This document shows, piece by piece, positions 1-11,130 of a stretch of 64,000 nt of DNA. A program made the position numbers and the translations under genes. This DNA comes from Paratinospora sagittata (Eukaryota > Streptophyta > Magnoliopsida > Ranunculales > Menispermaceae): contig CM069592.1 of the NCBI GenBank assembly GCA_035771175.1, positions 37,774,198-37,838,197 of the forward strand, in the 5' to 3' direction. The notes under the pieces were generated by a model. It did no database searches. It was not told the DNA's origin and saw nothing but the letters and a program-made list of their open reading frames with translations. Every line of letters begins with the position of its first letter. The first letter of the stretch is position 1.

Positions 1-2500
1 TTGGAAAAGGGAATTGTTATACTTGTTAGGACCTCGATAAAGGTTTTAAGAATACCCTCGGGAAGTGAACTACTAAAGCGCCAAAATCCCTTGGATCAAT
101 ATAGTCATCCAATATGGATACTGTAACTTAGAAACCACTCAACCTAAAAGCTATAGTTATCAGAGAGATAGAAAGAGAGACTTGATCTGACCTCTTACAA
201 AACCAAAGTTTTGATATTATGTTAGAAACCACTCAACCCAAAAATTATAGCCATCAAATAAAGGCCTCAATTCATATCAAGCTATCATTAACATATACCA
301 GTTATATGTAGATCATATTATTAGAATCAAGGAGGGGATTTTGTTTGGATATATCCTCATTTCAAGAAAAGTAAGGACCAATGCCTTTTTCTTTATAGGT
401 ACATGGAGGGGGCTTGTCCGAATGTGTAACTTCATACGTTGCGTGTCCTAGTCGAACCATTGTGTTGTACAAAAGACATTCCCTTGTTCTTGATGATATT
501 TGATCATTTTGTTTTTTTGTGTGTGTGCAACCTTTTATTCTTTCACTTTCGCTTTAACATTGCTTACTTCTTTGCATAACATTACTTCTATGCAAGTGTC
601 ATATCTCTATTGATGTACTTGTTGTGAAATCAATTTCTTGTCTGTGAAAATATCTCTATTAAGCCCCCAAAATCTCTATTTAAGGGAGCATAATGAATGA
701 AGGGTGTTGGGTGTTTGATGTTTTCATCAACTGTGATATGGTTGTTAAGGGGAATTTGATTACACCTTTTGTTTGTATTGAAAAGATAATAACTAGTCCA
801 GCTACCTACTGCAGAATGGAAGCTTTTATGATGGTGAGAACTACACATTTATTTGAAGTATCATAAAAGAAGGCGGTTCTGGGATCGGTTGGACCACACA
901 TAAAGAGGAAATTAGCAGTGCTAGAGCTAGCATTTAGATTCAGGAATCTCTCTTGATACTACGGTTTGGTGCTGCCGCCCAGGTAGCAGCAGAGGATGGA
1001 AGAAAGAATAACAAAAGGAAATTTATACAAAGCTTGTGTACAAATTCTTAAAATTACTAGTATTGAGGCAGGAAATGTGCATGTGTGGAAGAATGTGTTA
1101 TTAGCCTCAGAGATAGTGAAAGCACAGATTAATTGCTAAACAAGTTATTTTGGGGAACCTGAGGATGTATAATTCCTAATTCTCTCTTTTGTTTTGTATT
1201 CTTTGCTCACCAAGCTGATTATTAATGGATTTACGGTTTGTCCTATTTTAGATTTTTTTTTAAAAAAAATCTCTTCTCAGGTCCCCATTTTGTAAACAAC
1301 TGTATTGTTAATATTTATTTTGGTTCTGATTAATCAGACTACCAAATAATGCTCTCTTGATAATAAGGTTGCGTTTGTAATTTAAAAATTAAAATATAAC
1401 TTAAAAAAGTAAAAATTTAAAATATAACATTTTATTATTTTTTAAAAGTAACATGTTTTTTTTATAAATTTTTAAAAATTATTTATGAGTTTTAACACTA
1501 AATGCGTTTCAAACACAACTTAAAGGACCGATCAAATCTTTAAGCTCAATTACGTGCATAATTCCAACCAATGGCACCAAAAGAAATAGACCCAATACAC
1601 ATTTTCTATTGAGAAATGTCATGAAAATTGAAAATCACACAAATTAAAAATTACACACTAATTGTAACAAATATAATAATAGAAAGAGTGTATTTAATTA
1701 TATTAAAATTATAAATTTAATGTGACTAATTTATAGTACTTAGTGTATTATTTTCAATCAGTTTTATATTTATTATTTGGACGATGTAGTGGGTAAGGGA
1801 ATTGAAAACCATTAATGAAGTTTGGTTGTCAACACAGGAATTAAAAGCCAAGATGTCGGTGGACATTGGAGGAGGAGGATGCATTAAAATAAACAGAAGA
1901 GAGTAGCAGATGCGAGAGGATAAGGAGTATCGTATAGTTGGTGGGAATGGCTGCGTGTAAAGAAAGTCACAGATTAATTGATACTGTACAAGACATCACT
2001 TATGGAGAAAGACAAACTAGCAAGATATGCCAAGCAATTACAGATAAGGTGGTGAGGAGGTTTGGTTGCAAAGTTTCACATATCATCAATTCCATTTCCA
2101 TTATTGTCAACTTCAAAACTTTCTTTGCTTTTTTAAAAGAAAAAGGGATTTAAGAAGAAGACCCTTTTCATCAAAACCTCTTTTAAACAAATTAAGCTGA
2201 TCCACCTTGTAGAAGCTTTTGAAGAAAATCCTGGCATGTTTTCTTAGAAATTCTTGCCCATTAAAGAGATGATGATGAAGAAGATTTGTAAAATCAAAAA
2301 TAATAAATTAGACAATCAAGTTTTGTTGGGTGATGATTACAAAAAATAGATTTGAGAAAACTGAAAAGCCCCTTCACACACAAACCCAGGATTCAAACAA
2401 AAATCAAGCAAAAAAATGAAAATAAAAATAAAATAAGAAACAGTAGTAGTATGAGGTACAAAGTATTTCCATTAATATATTTTGGTGGAAATAGAAGAAG
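1..2500. other. Intergenic region, no gene recognised
   Basis: No reading frame here resembles a known protein. A short phrase, TTAGAAACCACTCAACC, occurs at about 128 and again at about 225, so there is a diverged direct duplication of about 97 bp. The rest is AT-rich and unremarkable. The part from 2250 on is the probable 3' flank of the minus-strand DUF3339 gene that follows. Confidence 0.5.
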
Positions 2501-2508
2501 AAATGATA

Positions 2509-2718
2509 TCAACCAGTGGTGAGGTGAACACCGATGGCAATGAGGAAGATGGTGATGAGGCCAAAGTAGATGATGGTGTGAACTAGAATTGAAATCCCAC
2601 TTGTCTGCATGTTCCAAAACTCCACCACCCTATTATTACCTGGCAACTGGAACAACAATCCTGGTGTCAACAACACGAACAGCACCACTGCTATCACTAC
2701 CGGACCCCAATCTGCCAT
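2509..2718 (-). CDS. DUF3339 small membrane protein, copy 1
   Basis: An intronless 69-residue protein starting MADWGPVVIAVVLF. It carries the hallmarks of the plant DUF3339 family: an N-terminal (M)ADWGP motif, a first hydrophobic helix at about residues 5-24 running into a PGLLFQLPG turn, a short polar loop (residues 28-42) containing a TSG triplet, and a second helix at about 43-66 ending GVHLTTG. Family members are about 65-75 residues, so this is full length. The molecular function of the family is unknown; two-pass membrane topology is inferred from hydrophobicity. It is the first of five related copies between 2.5 and 11.2 kb and diverges from copy 2. The start is the only ATG before the conserved DWGP motif. 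Confidence 0.9.
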   Translation of the reverse strand: MADWGPVVIAVVLFVLLTPGLLFQLPGNNRVVEFWNMQTSGISILVHTIIYFGLITIFLIAIGVHLTTG

Positions 2719-3284
2719 TTTTCTTTCTTCCTATGATTCTTTCTTGTGTTACTGAAAATGCTTTTTCAGAGATGAGGAAAAGGGGTGAACCAGACAGAAA
2801 GGTAAGTTTAATATTGGTGATGTCTCTGCAATGCCCTCTACTCCACATTGGAATCTATGGCGAGATGCCGTTGTAAAGATGGCAAACGTGGCAGCGTCTG
2901 GTATCGTTTTGTGGACGGCCAGATGAGAGAGTTCAAGTTGACTACGCCTTGGTATCATCAGCACTCTCACGTGCTATTTTTGTAGGTTTAATTTTTTCCT
3001 TCTTCTGGGGACTTGTTATCCTGACTCGAGGCCAAGAAGTGGTGGTGGGTCGGTTTGCTTTATTGAAATATGGAGAAGAGTTGCGGATCACATAAGATTA
3101 TTTTGTGGGAAATAGATTAAATTAACTATAATAAAATAAAATTAAACTAATTTTAATGTTATGTAAAATTTGGTACAATATATAAAAAATAGCGCAATGT
3201 AAAAAGCTTTGAGTTGATACTATGTTATCCCGTTAGAACAGGATAAAAAAATAAAATGAGATCATTGATGTATTTATTAGGAAG

Positions 3285-3480
3285 TGGTGCCATAAAAATA
3301 TACTTAGTAAATACATATTGTTGATATTGTCTTTAAAAGTTGTTAGATCGCCTTATTATGCATTAACACGTGATTTAAGACAATCTAACAACTCTAAAGG
3401 ACAATGTGGCGCTATAAAAATGCACTTAAAAAATACATATTATTAACATTACCCCTAAGAGTTATTGAATCGCCTCGAAT
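3285..3480. repeat. Diverged direct duplication with internal inverted segments
   Basis: A block beginning near 3290 (ATAAAAATATACTTAGTAAATACAT) recurs near 3410 with about 121 bp offset. Each copy contains a segment like TTAAAAGTTGTTAGATCGCC, and a reverse-oriented version lies between them. A related copy is visible at about 49105-49235. This looks like an old dispersed repeat, class unknown. Confidence 0.45.
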
Positions 3481-4767
3481 TTTTTAATTTCATTCAAGTA
3501 TAGTAACCATTTAAAATTTTCAAGTGTTTTAGAAACTGTAAGTACTATTTTTTTCTCTCTTGATTTTATTTTTTTTTAATTTAGATAATAGAATTTTAAA
3601 AATGATTGATTAACAAACTACAATAATGCTAAAGTGGGAGAAGACTTAAATAACATTGTCAAAGATAATTAAGAAAGATAACTATTTGTAATATCAAATG
3701 TTAATCTAGTCCTTGATAGAACGGAATGATGGAAATAGATATATGTAACTAATCCATGGAGTTTAATAAGAGATAAATAGCATCACATAATGCAAAATTA
3801 GACTTGATTTGATTAATTTATGCTCTTAACATTGTTTGAAACCAAATACAAGTGGCAGCTAGAAATGAGCATTAAGCATAGTCATTCTTCTTTCCCTGGG
3901 TTCAAACTGTTAATTTTTATTTTCATCCAATGGCATTAGCTATTATGATTTTAATTACAACAGAAGCCTAATAACAATGTATATCAAGCTATCGCTAACT
4001 AATAAAATACCCAAAAAAAAAAGGGAGTAAAAGTTCCTAAATATCTCATAAGATGGAAGAGAGGTTCTCAAGTTGAGATGTAAAATAGCAATAAGCTTTA
4101 CCTATGCAAAGTTGTTGGCTTGGCAATTTCAAGTTCATCATCTTCATCCTTTCTCCAAGACCACTCTGCACCAGCTTCTCAATATTTTGCATTAAAACAC
4201 AACAAATCTTTCCAAGTAAAGTTTAGAACAATTTGGGGCTATTTTTATTCCAATCATCAGAACCCCCAACCCTATCATATATCCTTTGCTTACTTCAGTG
4301 GGAAAACCTTCATTTTTATCATGGATGACCTAATCATTTGCTTTTCTCTACTACCTTTTTTTATCCCTTTATCACACTCTCAACACCACACCCATTTAGC
4401 TTTCCTCCTCATGCCTTCCAAACCAAACCTAATTTTAATTCTTCTAAAATCACTCTCTCTCTCTTTTCTTTCTTTTAATTTATTTTTCTTTGGCCCATCT
4501 CAAACATAATCTTTAAAAAAAAAAAAAAAAAACAAACAAACAAAAGTTCTTTCTTTTATTCAATCCCATAAAAAGCAACCCACCATAGCATTCCTTTTTC
4601 TTTTGAATTCATTGTCTGCATTGAAAATTTGGCCTTTCAATATATCCTTCTTCACTAAGAAAACTACTTCCTTCTACCAGTCTACTTAGTGTATAACTTT
4701 TACACCAGTTTAATAGCCCCATCATCCTTCAGCCATTTAAGCCCAAAAGAGCAAGGGAGCGAGAGAG

Positions 4768-4980
4768 ATGGGAACTGATTGGGGACCGGTCGTTGTAGCA
4801 GTGGTGTTGTTCGTGGTGTTCTCGCCAGGGCTTCTGTTTCAGTTACCTGCAAGAACAAGGGTGATAGAGTTTGGGAACATGTGTACCAGTGGGATTGCTA
4901 TTCTTGTTCATGCTATTCTCTACTTCTGTATTCTCACCATTTTGGTAGTTGCAATTGGTGTTCACATACACGCTTCTTGA
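4768..4980 (+). CDS. DUF3339 small membrane protein, copy 2
   Basis: An intronless 70-residue protein starting MGTDWGPVVVAVVLF. It has the family pattern: DWGP, first hydrophobic helix (about residues 6-25), PGLLFQLP, a basic and polar loop with a TSG triplet, and a second helix ending in GVHIHAS. The start codon sits in a purine-rich context (GAGAGAGATGG). A CT-rich leader lies upstream (4600-4760) and a long pyrimidine tract follows the stop at about 5070-5110. It is closest in sequence to copy 1, with which it is divergently arranged. Function of the family is unknown; two membrane helices are inferred from hydrophobicity. Confidence 0.9.
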   Translation: MGTDWGPVVVAVVLFVVFSPGLLFQLPARTRVIEFGNMCTSGIAILVHAILYFCILTILVVAIGVHIHAS

Positions 4981-5076
4981 TCCTCTCTATCTTTCCTTGT
5001 TTCATAAAGAATGCTACTGCAACAAGTAATTCTTCTAACTAGACATCTTTGATAGAATCACCTGTACTGTCTTTTC

Positions 5077-5110
<34 letters not shown>

Positions 5111-6887
5111 GCAAGGCTTCATGGAGAGAGCTGTTTCAATTACAAAGCTTGATTTCATTCATTGATAATCCCTTTCAATTTCAGTTTCACAAAAATCCAT
5201 GTGATGCATGCAGCTTACCTCCAATTTTTTCAGTTTTAAAGTTCGCAAGGTAGAAATACTAATTTCCAACGCTGTTGTGATTTTCAGTTTCTAAACTTCC
5301 TCTGCAACGTCAAAATCATATCCTTCCATTCAATTACATATAACAATCATGTCTCCAAAGAATTTAAGTATCTCTGCCCCAAAGTCATGTTTCTTTTCAG
5401 TTGTCTTCCTTCTTAATTGAGTAGGAAACATGATTTTTCATGTATGGTATAAGTACTCTCTGGACCAGTTCTACGGGGGGGTCCACTAATAGGGTTTAGA
5501 TTGAGTATTGTAAGAGGTGGGAAGTTGTAGTTGTTTCAAAAGAAATACATCACCAAAATACTTGAGAAGTTTAGTATGTTTAATGCTAAACTAGTTTCCA
5601 CTCCTTTAGCTTCACGTTTTATTCACTTTATTTCAAGTGTATTTCAATGCTGAAATTGAAGATATATTAAAGGTCATCACCTATCTCATGTATGCTTGCT
5701 AGGGTTTCCAAGTGTATGGAAAATAACCAAATCATCGGTACTTGTTGAGAGACCAAGCCCACCAATAGCAAGAATCATACCGAGCCATGCTTTCACACTT
5801 GACAAAGACTATCTACAAAACAAGTTTAAAATATTTGCAATATTTCCACACCAATGGATACTTCACCAATAATTTCCATGAAGGAGAAAAAATTGAAATA
5901 ATAACTAAATAAAACCATACAAGAAAAGGAAAACAAGATTTCATGAAAAAGAAGTTCATGTGATGGAAAAGGAAAACACATGGAATAAACCAGTACATGA
6001 ACACAAAGAGAAACTACGGGAAGAAAAGGGTTAAAAAAAAAAAAAGCATGAGAAAGATTTTCCCAATGTTCAACCTTGTCCACCAACATAGTGACCAAAT
6101 TGCAAATCACAACCAACCAACTTTAAGAGATTCGATTCAATAGTAGAAGACGATCTTCAGATCTTTCCATAAATCAAAATCATCCCACTTTTCCTCAAAA
6201 ATTTTCATTTCTCCTACAATTTTCTCCTTATTTTTTACACAACATATGAAGTGCTACCGATCATTGTTATTACTAATATTAGTAATTCAATTTTAAAATG
6301 GTGCTACAGGGACTCGGATACAGTACTCACATGCCCAAGTTTCTTAGATCATCCTAAAACCATCCAATACACAAGGCTCTAGGATGATCAAAGAGACTGA
6401 CTCACAAGTACATCATTTACATTATTTTTATCTATGAAATTCAAACAAAGAGGAAACATGCTCCATGTGAACTTCAGAGACATGTTTCCAAGGCACCCAT
6501 TACCCACCAGAATGCCCATCACAAGTTCCAATCTTTCGAAGAGTGTGCTTTCTCTCACTCACTCCAAGAGTTAAAACTTGTACAAAAAAAGAATACCATA
6601 GAACTAAAAACGTCACCTGAAAGGGATTTCCCCTGTAACCCAGTAGCCATAAGCTCTATAATTCGATCTAGAATGCAAATAGATTGGAAATTAAACTAAG
6701 AACACTAAAATGAACAAATGGGTCACAAAATTTTAAACCAAAGCAAGCCCAACAAGACCTGAGATTTCCATTTCACAACAGAACACATTGAACAAACAAC
6801 AGTTCCAATTCACCCATTAAAGGGAACTTTTTTTTTCTTTTTTTTCTAATGATTACAATAAACAGTAAGATTCTTTCATGAATTTAC
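4981..6887. other. Intergenic region between DUF3339 copies 2 and 3
   Basis: No gene recognised. It holds a (CTTTT)n-type pyrimidine tract at about 5071-5110 just after copy 2 and otherwise AT-rich sequence. Reading frames at about 5813-6116 on the minus strand are low-complexity and show no known motif. Confidence 0.5.
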
Positions 6888-7097
6888 CTAGCCGGTGTAG
6901 ATGTGGACGCCGACAGCCAATATGAGTATAGTGAAGATGCCGAAGAAGATGAGTGTGTGAACAAAGATGGCCTTTCCATTGGTCTTGAAGCTGCCGAAAT
7001 CGACGTGACGAGTGTGTCCAGGAAGCTGGAAGAGAAGCCCTGGTTGGAGCAGAATGAAGAGCACAACGCCGATTAAAATGGGTGCCCAATCCGCCAT
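6888..7097 (-). CDS. DUF3339 small membrane protein, copy 3
   Basis: An intronless 69-residue protein starting MADWAPILIGVVLF. It keeps the family frame: ADWAP in place of ADWGP, a first helix to about residue 24, PGLLFQLPG, a basic loop (HTRHVDF), then a second helix ending in GVHIYTG. Length matches the family. It differs from copies 1, 2 and 5 in replacing the TSG triplet by TNG (FKTNGKAIFVH). A purine-rich leader is visible beyond the start codon at 7100-7260. Function unknown; inferred two-pass membrane protein. Confidence 0.9.
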   Translation of the reverse strand: MADWAPILIGVVLFILLQPGLLFQLPGHTRHVDFGSFKTNGKAIFVHTLIFFGIFTILILAVGVHIYTG

Positions 7098-7994
7098 TTT
7101 TTCTGGGTTTTGAGAAGCAAAAATTTGCAGAGAGATTCAGAGAGAGATTTCAATGGTGCCCGGAAGCTTTGAAAGAAGAAGGAATGTGAAAAAATTGGTG
7201 GGTTTTGCAAGTTTGGAATCGAATATGAAGAACAGAGGAAAGACAGGAAGAAAGTGATTGTTCTGTTGTCTATTTTAGACGCTTCTGGACAAGCTAGTGT
7301 TGTTGTTAAGTGATTTAGCCCTTAATGAGATGGTTTACCACCAAAATGCCACTGAGTTTTAACAAAACTATTTAATTAGTATTAATAATTTAATATTTTA
7401 TGTTATCTAGTGAAAAATATTGGGGGCATTCTCTATCTGCGTTTTTTTTTTGTTATTTTCCGAAGATAATTCTCTACTTGAAAAAAAAAAAAAAAAAAGA
7501 TATTTCTCAACTTGATGTTTAGTTTATTATTTTTTAGCTTACTCTTATGATATATCTTCATTTAATCTTTGTCAATTTTATATCAAATTGAGAAAAGAAA
7601 AAAAAAATCTTGCACTTCTTTAATTCACCATTAAAAGACATGAATTATCTATATAAAAGAACAATAAAAATAGCAATAAGTTTTAAAATTGAAATTTATT
7701 TGATCAGTAGCTTAAATACAAGAATTTGTTATTACCTTTCTACGTTTCTTTAGCTCTAGTCCTAATTTTTAATTATGAAATTATAAATTGAATAAGATTA
7801 AACCAAAAACCAATGAGACCAATCTACTTTTTTTTTCTTTTTCTTTTTCATATTTTGACCCATTTTATGCAAAACTCTAGAGGAGATGGAGTTTTCATGA
7901 TTTCTTTTTTCAGATATAAGAGGATATGTTTAAATTTGAGCAAATAAATTAATGTAAGATTTTATATCTACAGTGTATAAGCATAGTATGGTTA

Positions 7995-8140
7995 TTCTGT
8001 CTCTAACAAAGACTGGTGGATTGGAACAAAGCTATTATCATTAACACATCTAAGAACAATATTGGCCTTCTTACCTCTATCAAAGACTGGTGGATTGCAA
8101 CAAAGTTATTACCCATAACACAACTAATAGCTCATTTTCC
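7995..8140 (+). repeat. Short tandem duplication, 84 bp period
   Basis: The phrase CAAAGACTGGTGGATTG followed by CAACAAAGTTATTA or a close variant occurs at about 8008 and again at about 8092, each preceded by a CTCTA-type sequence. The two copies are adjacent with an 84-bp offset. It lies upstream of DUF3339 copy 4 and has no coding sense. Confidence 0.6.
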
Positions 8141-8635
8141 AAATCTTTATGCAAATGGGTCTTAATCAAATCAAAAGATTGGGGTCCAATCTCTTTCTTA
8201 ACTACCATTATCAAGATAATATAACTTTACTTGGAGCAGCTATGATGAAAAGCACTAAGTTGAGACTAATTAAAAATGTCATATGTGGCCAAATGGTGGG
8301 AGGCTCAAAGCCTTACTATTACAAAAAATCATCCAAACTTGATTCATATATTCCACAAGTCAAGATAAGCCACAAAGAAGAAAAATTAAAAAAATACAAA
8401 GTGAAAAAGTGGACAAATCTTTTTTCTTTTTTTTTTTGTTTTCCTCTTTATGCTGTAGCTTTATTGGATTCTAAATACCCAATACTGCAAAAATTCCACA
8501 CAATATCAGGCATCTAATGCCTTTATAAAGATTGTGTTCTTCTTCTTTACTCCCTGTATATAATTTTACATGCTTCTTGAAGCTCTCCTCTTGTTGCAGA
8601 AGCCTCTCCTTCCCCTGTAATCTGGTGAGACAATA

Positions 8636-8842
8636 ATGAAAGACTGGGCAGCTCCAATTTTAGCTGTGGCTTTGTTTGCATTGCTCTCACCTGGATTGAT
8701 CTTTCAAATGCCCGGGAAGCACCGGCCAGTCGATTTCCTGAACATGAAAACCAGTATGGCTTCCATATTGATGCACGCCGTTCTCTATGGTTTGCTTCTG
8801 ATGCTGTTCCTTGTTGTTTTACGCGTCCATCTTTACGTTTAG
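8636..8842 (+). CDS. DUF3339 small membrane protein, copy 4 (most divergent)
   Basis: An intronless 68-residue protein starting MKDWAAPILAVALF. It retains DWxxP, the PGLIFQMPGKHR turn and a second hydrophobic helix ending RVHLYV, but differs most from the other copies: MKDW replaces MADW, TSMAS replaces TSG, and the second helix is leucine-rich with an arginine close to its end. A TATA-like TATATAA lies near 8557, about 80 bp before the start codon, consistent with an independent promoter. Function unknown; two-pass membrane topology is inferred. Confidence 0.88.
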   Translation: MKDWAAPILAVALFALLSPGLIFQMPGKHRPVDFLNMKTSMASILMHAVLYGLLLMLFLVVLRVHLYV

Positions 8843-10917
8843 ATTGGATATATGTTTTGTAGAGATAGGTGAAGCTGCGGCGCTTTTTTTCTTTTAATTC
8901 TTTCCTGTACTAGAAAGAGCATATTACTTCAAAGTTTTGTTATTCAAGTATTTGTAGTTTAATCTAAGAGAGCAATCTAAAACTGCTTCTAGAGACACTA
9001 TGCTTGGTGTACTCTTGAGTCATGAGGTTGTGAGGCCGGCCAGCCATACTTGTGATGTGGGTGCTTAGAAGCAAGAAGGCCCAGAAGATCTAGATGACTA
9101 CTGTATTAATTGTAGATTTTTCACAATTAGTTGTGTCCTGGAATGATAGCAGATCCAAACCCATAAGTGAAGAATTATGTTTATAATCTAAGACTTTAAG
9201 GGCAGGGGATTTCTCTTCTTTCTAAGTGAGACAGTTTTGAAGAGGAAGCAATCCCATCAACTCCATCTTGGAGTAACCCTAGTCTTGAGCATAAACAATC
9301 CTTATAGAAATCTAATCATCCAGCTAAAAATCAATATAAATTCTGCATCTATCCCTACCTAATCGAATGAAATTTTTGTTGGGTATTTCTTGGACAGAAA
9401 TAATGGATCCCACGTCAGATATGTAATATCTCAGCCTCATTACTATTAAAGTTTTTTTAATAAAATCCACATAACTAGGCCCAAAAATGGTTAAGTTGAA
9501 GATAATATCACTACTAGTTAAGATTGAGACCCGCTCAACAATTTTCCACAAGTCGAGTCAAACGCTCAAGGAATTAAAGAAAATTGGCTAAATTAATATT
9601 CATGTTCAAGTTCCACCATGCCATGAACCATTGAACTACTGAACTCTTGTGTTATGTTTCTCTCATTGTAAGATAATCATTGGAAATATGTAATAAATTC
9701 TGTCTTCCCAATGAAAGTTCTTCTGTTATAAAATACAACACTTCTTATTTATGCAGTTTTGTATAAGCATGTGATGGGAGATATGAACCTATGCCGTTAG
9801 CTTTTTTTGTTCAATTTTTTGCAAGACCGAAATTCAAGCATAATATCAAGGCCACAAATCCAATATTTTGGTGTTTTTGAATATTAAAATAAGTAAAATC
9901 AGTGCTCTCCTTGGACTCTCACAGCTAAATATATATCCCATCTCGCATAGAAGGAATGTGCATAAATTGAACTGAACTGAACTGATATAGTCAAAACAGC
10001 AAGGATTCTAAATCTCCTCAAAGCAGTTGTTAGAATTGCAATCTAAAACAGTGAATCATATGATATACAATTTCAAAATTCACCCCAAAACAATTTTGAA
10101 TCCGGTTCTTGAATTGCTATTCCTGTGAATTATAAGTGAATCAGTCTAGCTAAAAATAGTAATGTCTTTATAACTCTAAGGGTACTTAACATCTAAAAAT
10201 ATATGATTGAGATTTGTATTATGAGTCTTACGATTCACAGATTCGAATCAGAATGCAAATGATTTAATTCTGGTTCACAATTATGACAACATTGCTCCTC
10301 AACCACACTTTCTCCAGAGTTTCAACCTTGCAACACTTTTAACCCCTATCCATTCAGGCCTTAAGGAGGTAATTCTAAGCAACATCCCCAATAAAATTCT
10401 AAGCTTAGATGCTTTACTAAGAGATTAAGAAATGTGTCTTAAGGAGAAAAAGGAATTAACAGATTTTGGTATTCAATGGCAATTCTTACTTCATTAGTCC
10501 ACAAATCACCATAAAACCCAAAAAAAAAAAAAATCAAAAGCAATTGGGAAGTTGCTCTGTGCTCCCCAAATTCACTCTCCACCAATTTTTTTTATAATTT
10601 TATAACACTCTGCTTGTGCCCAATCAAGAAAAAAATTAGGATTTTTTTTTTCACATTTCAGTACTTCCTAAATTTCCAGTTTGACAATTTACCCATAATC
10701 TCAAAGAAACAACACCTAATTCACAAACAAAATCAAAAATATTACTAACAACAACTAGTATTACTAAATTACAATTACCAATCATACAAAAAAAAAAAAA
10801 CAGAAATTCAACAAAAAACCCAGTACATAACAAACACAAAAACATTGATAAAACCCATAATCTAATGACATGAACAAAGAAATCCCAGTACACTACATAT
10901 CTCACATTGGTGCTTTT
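8843..10917. other. Intergenic region between DUF3339 copies 4 and 5
   Basis: No gene recognised. The segment 10020-10297 is an inverted-repeat element listed separately. The remainder is AT-rich, with several poly-A or poly-T runs (10520-10533, 10790-10801). Confidence 0.5.
10020..10297. mobile_element. Small inverted-repeat element of the GATTCGAATC family, member 1
   Basis: The left end reads AAGCAGTTGTTAGAATTGC; the right end read on the other strand is GAGCAATGTTGTCATAATTG. The ends are imperfect inverted repeats, and the interior is studded with GAATC/GATTC words. Two similar elements with the same ends occur at about 19217-19857 and 54055-54310. No coding capacity. A target duplication was not convincingly seen, so the superfamily is left open. 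Confidence 0.5.
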
Positions 10918-11130
10918 CTAAGAACCCACATACACATGAACCTTAACAGCTAACAAGAAGATGCACATAAGAGCGAAATAAAGAACGGAATGAACCAGAA
11001 TCGACACTCCACTGGTCTGAAAATTGCTGAACTCAATGCATTTACCACGACCCGGAACTTGAATCAGCAAGCCAGGGGTCAAGAGTATGAACAACACCAC
11101 TGCTACAAACACTGGCCCCCAATCCGCCAT
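10918..11130 (-). CDS. DUF3339 small membrane protein, copy 5
   Basis: An intronless 70-residue protein starting MADWGPVFVAVVLF. It has the full family signature: ADWGP, first helix, PGLLIQVPG, a loop with CIEF and a TSG triplet, and a second helix ending KVHVYVGS. I start it at the ATG of MADWGP (11130) because the frame upstream offers only a GTG, which is not expected as a plant start. It closes the cluster of five copies. Function unknown; two membrane helices inferred from hydrophobicity. Confidence 0.9.
   Translation of the reverse strand: MADWGPVFVAVVLFILLTPGLLIQVPGRGKCIEFSNFQTSGVSILVHSVLYFALMCIFLLAVKVHVYVGS

Noticed and set aside
4120..4509. Plus-strand frame of 129 codons upstream of DUF3339 copy 2
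   Set aside because: Low-complexity, Ser/Phe/Leu-rich translation of pyrimidine-rich promoter or leader DNA; no motif.
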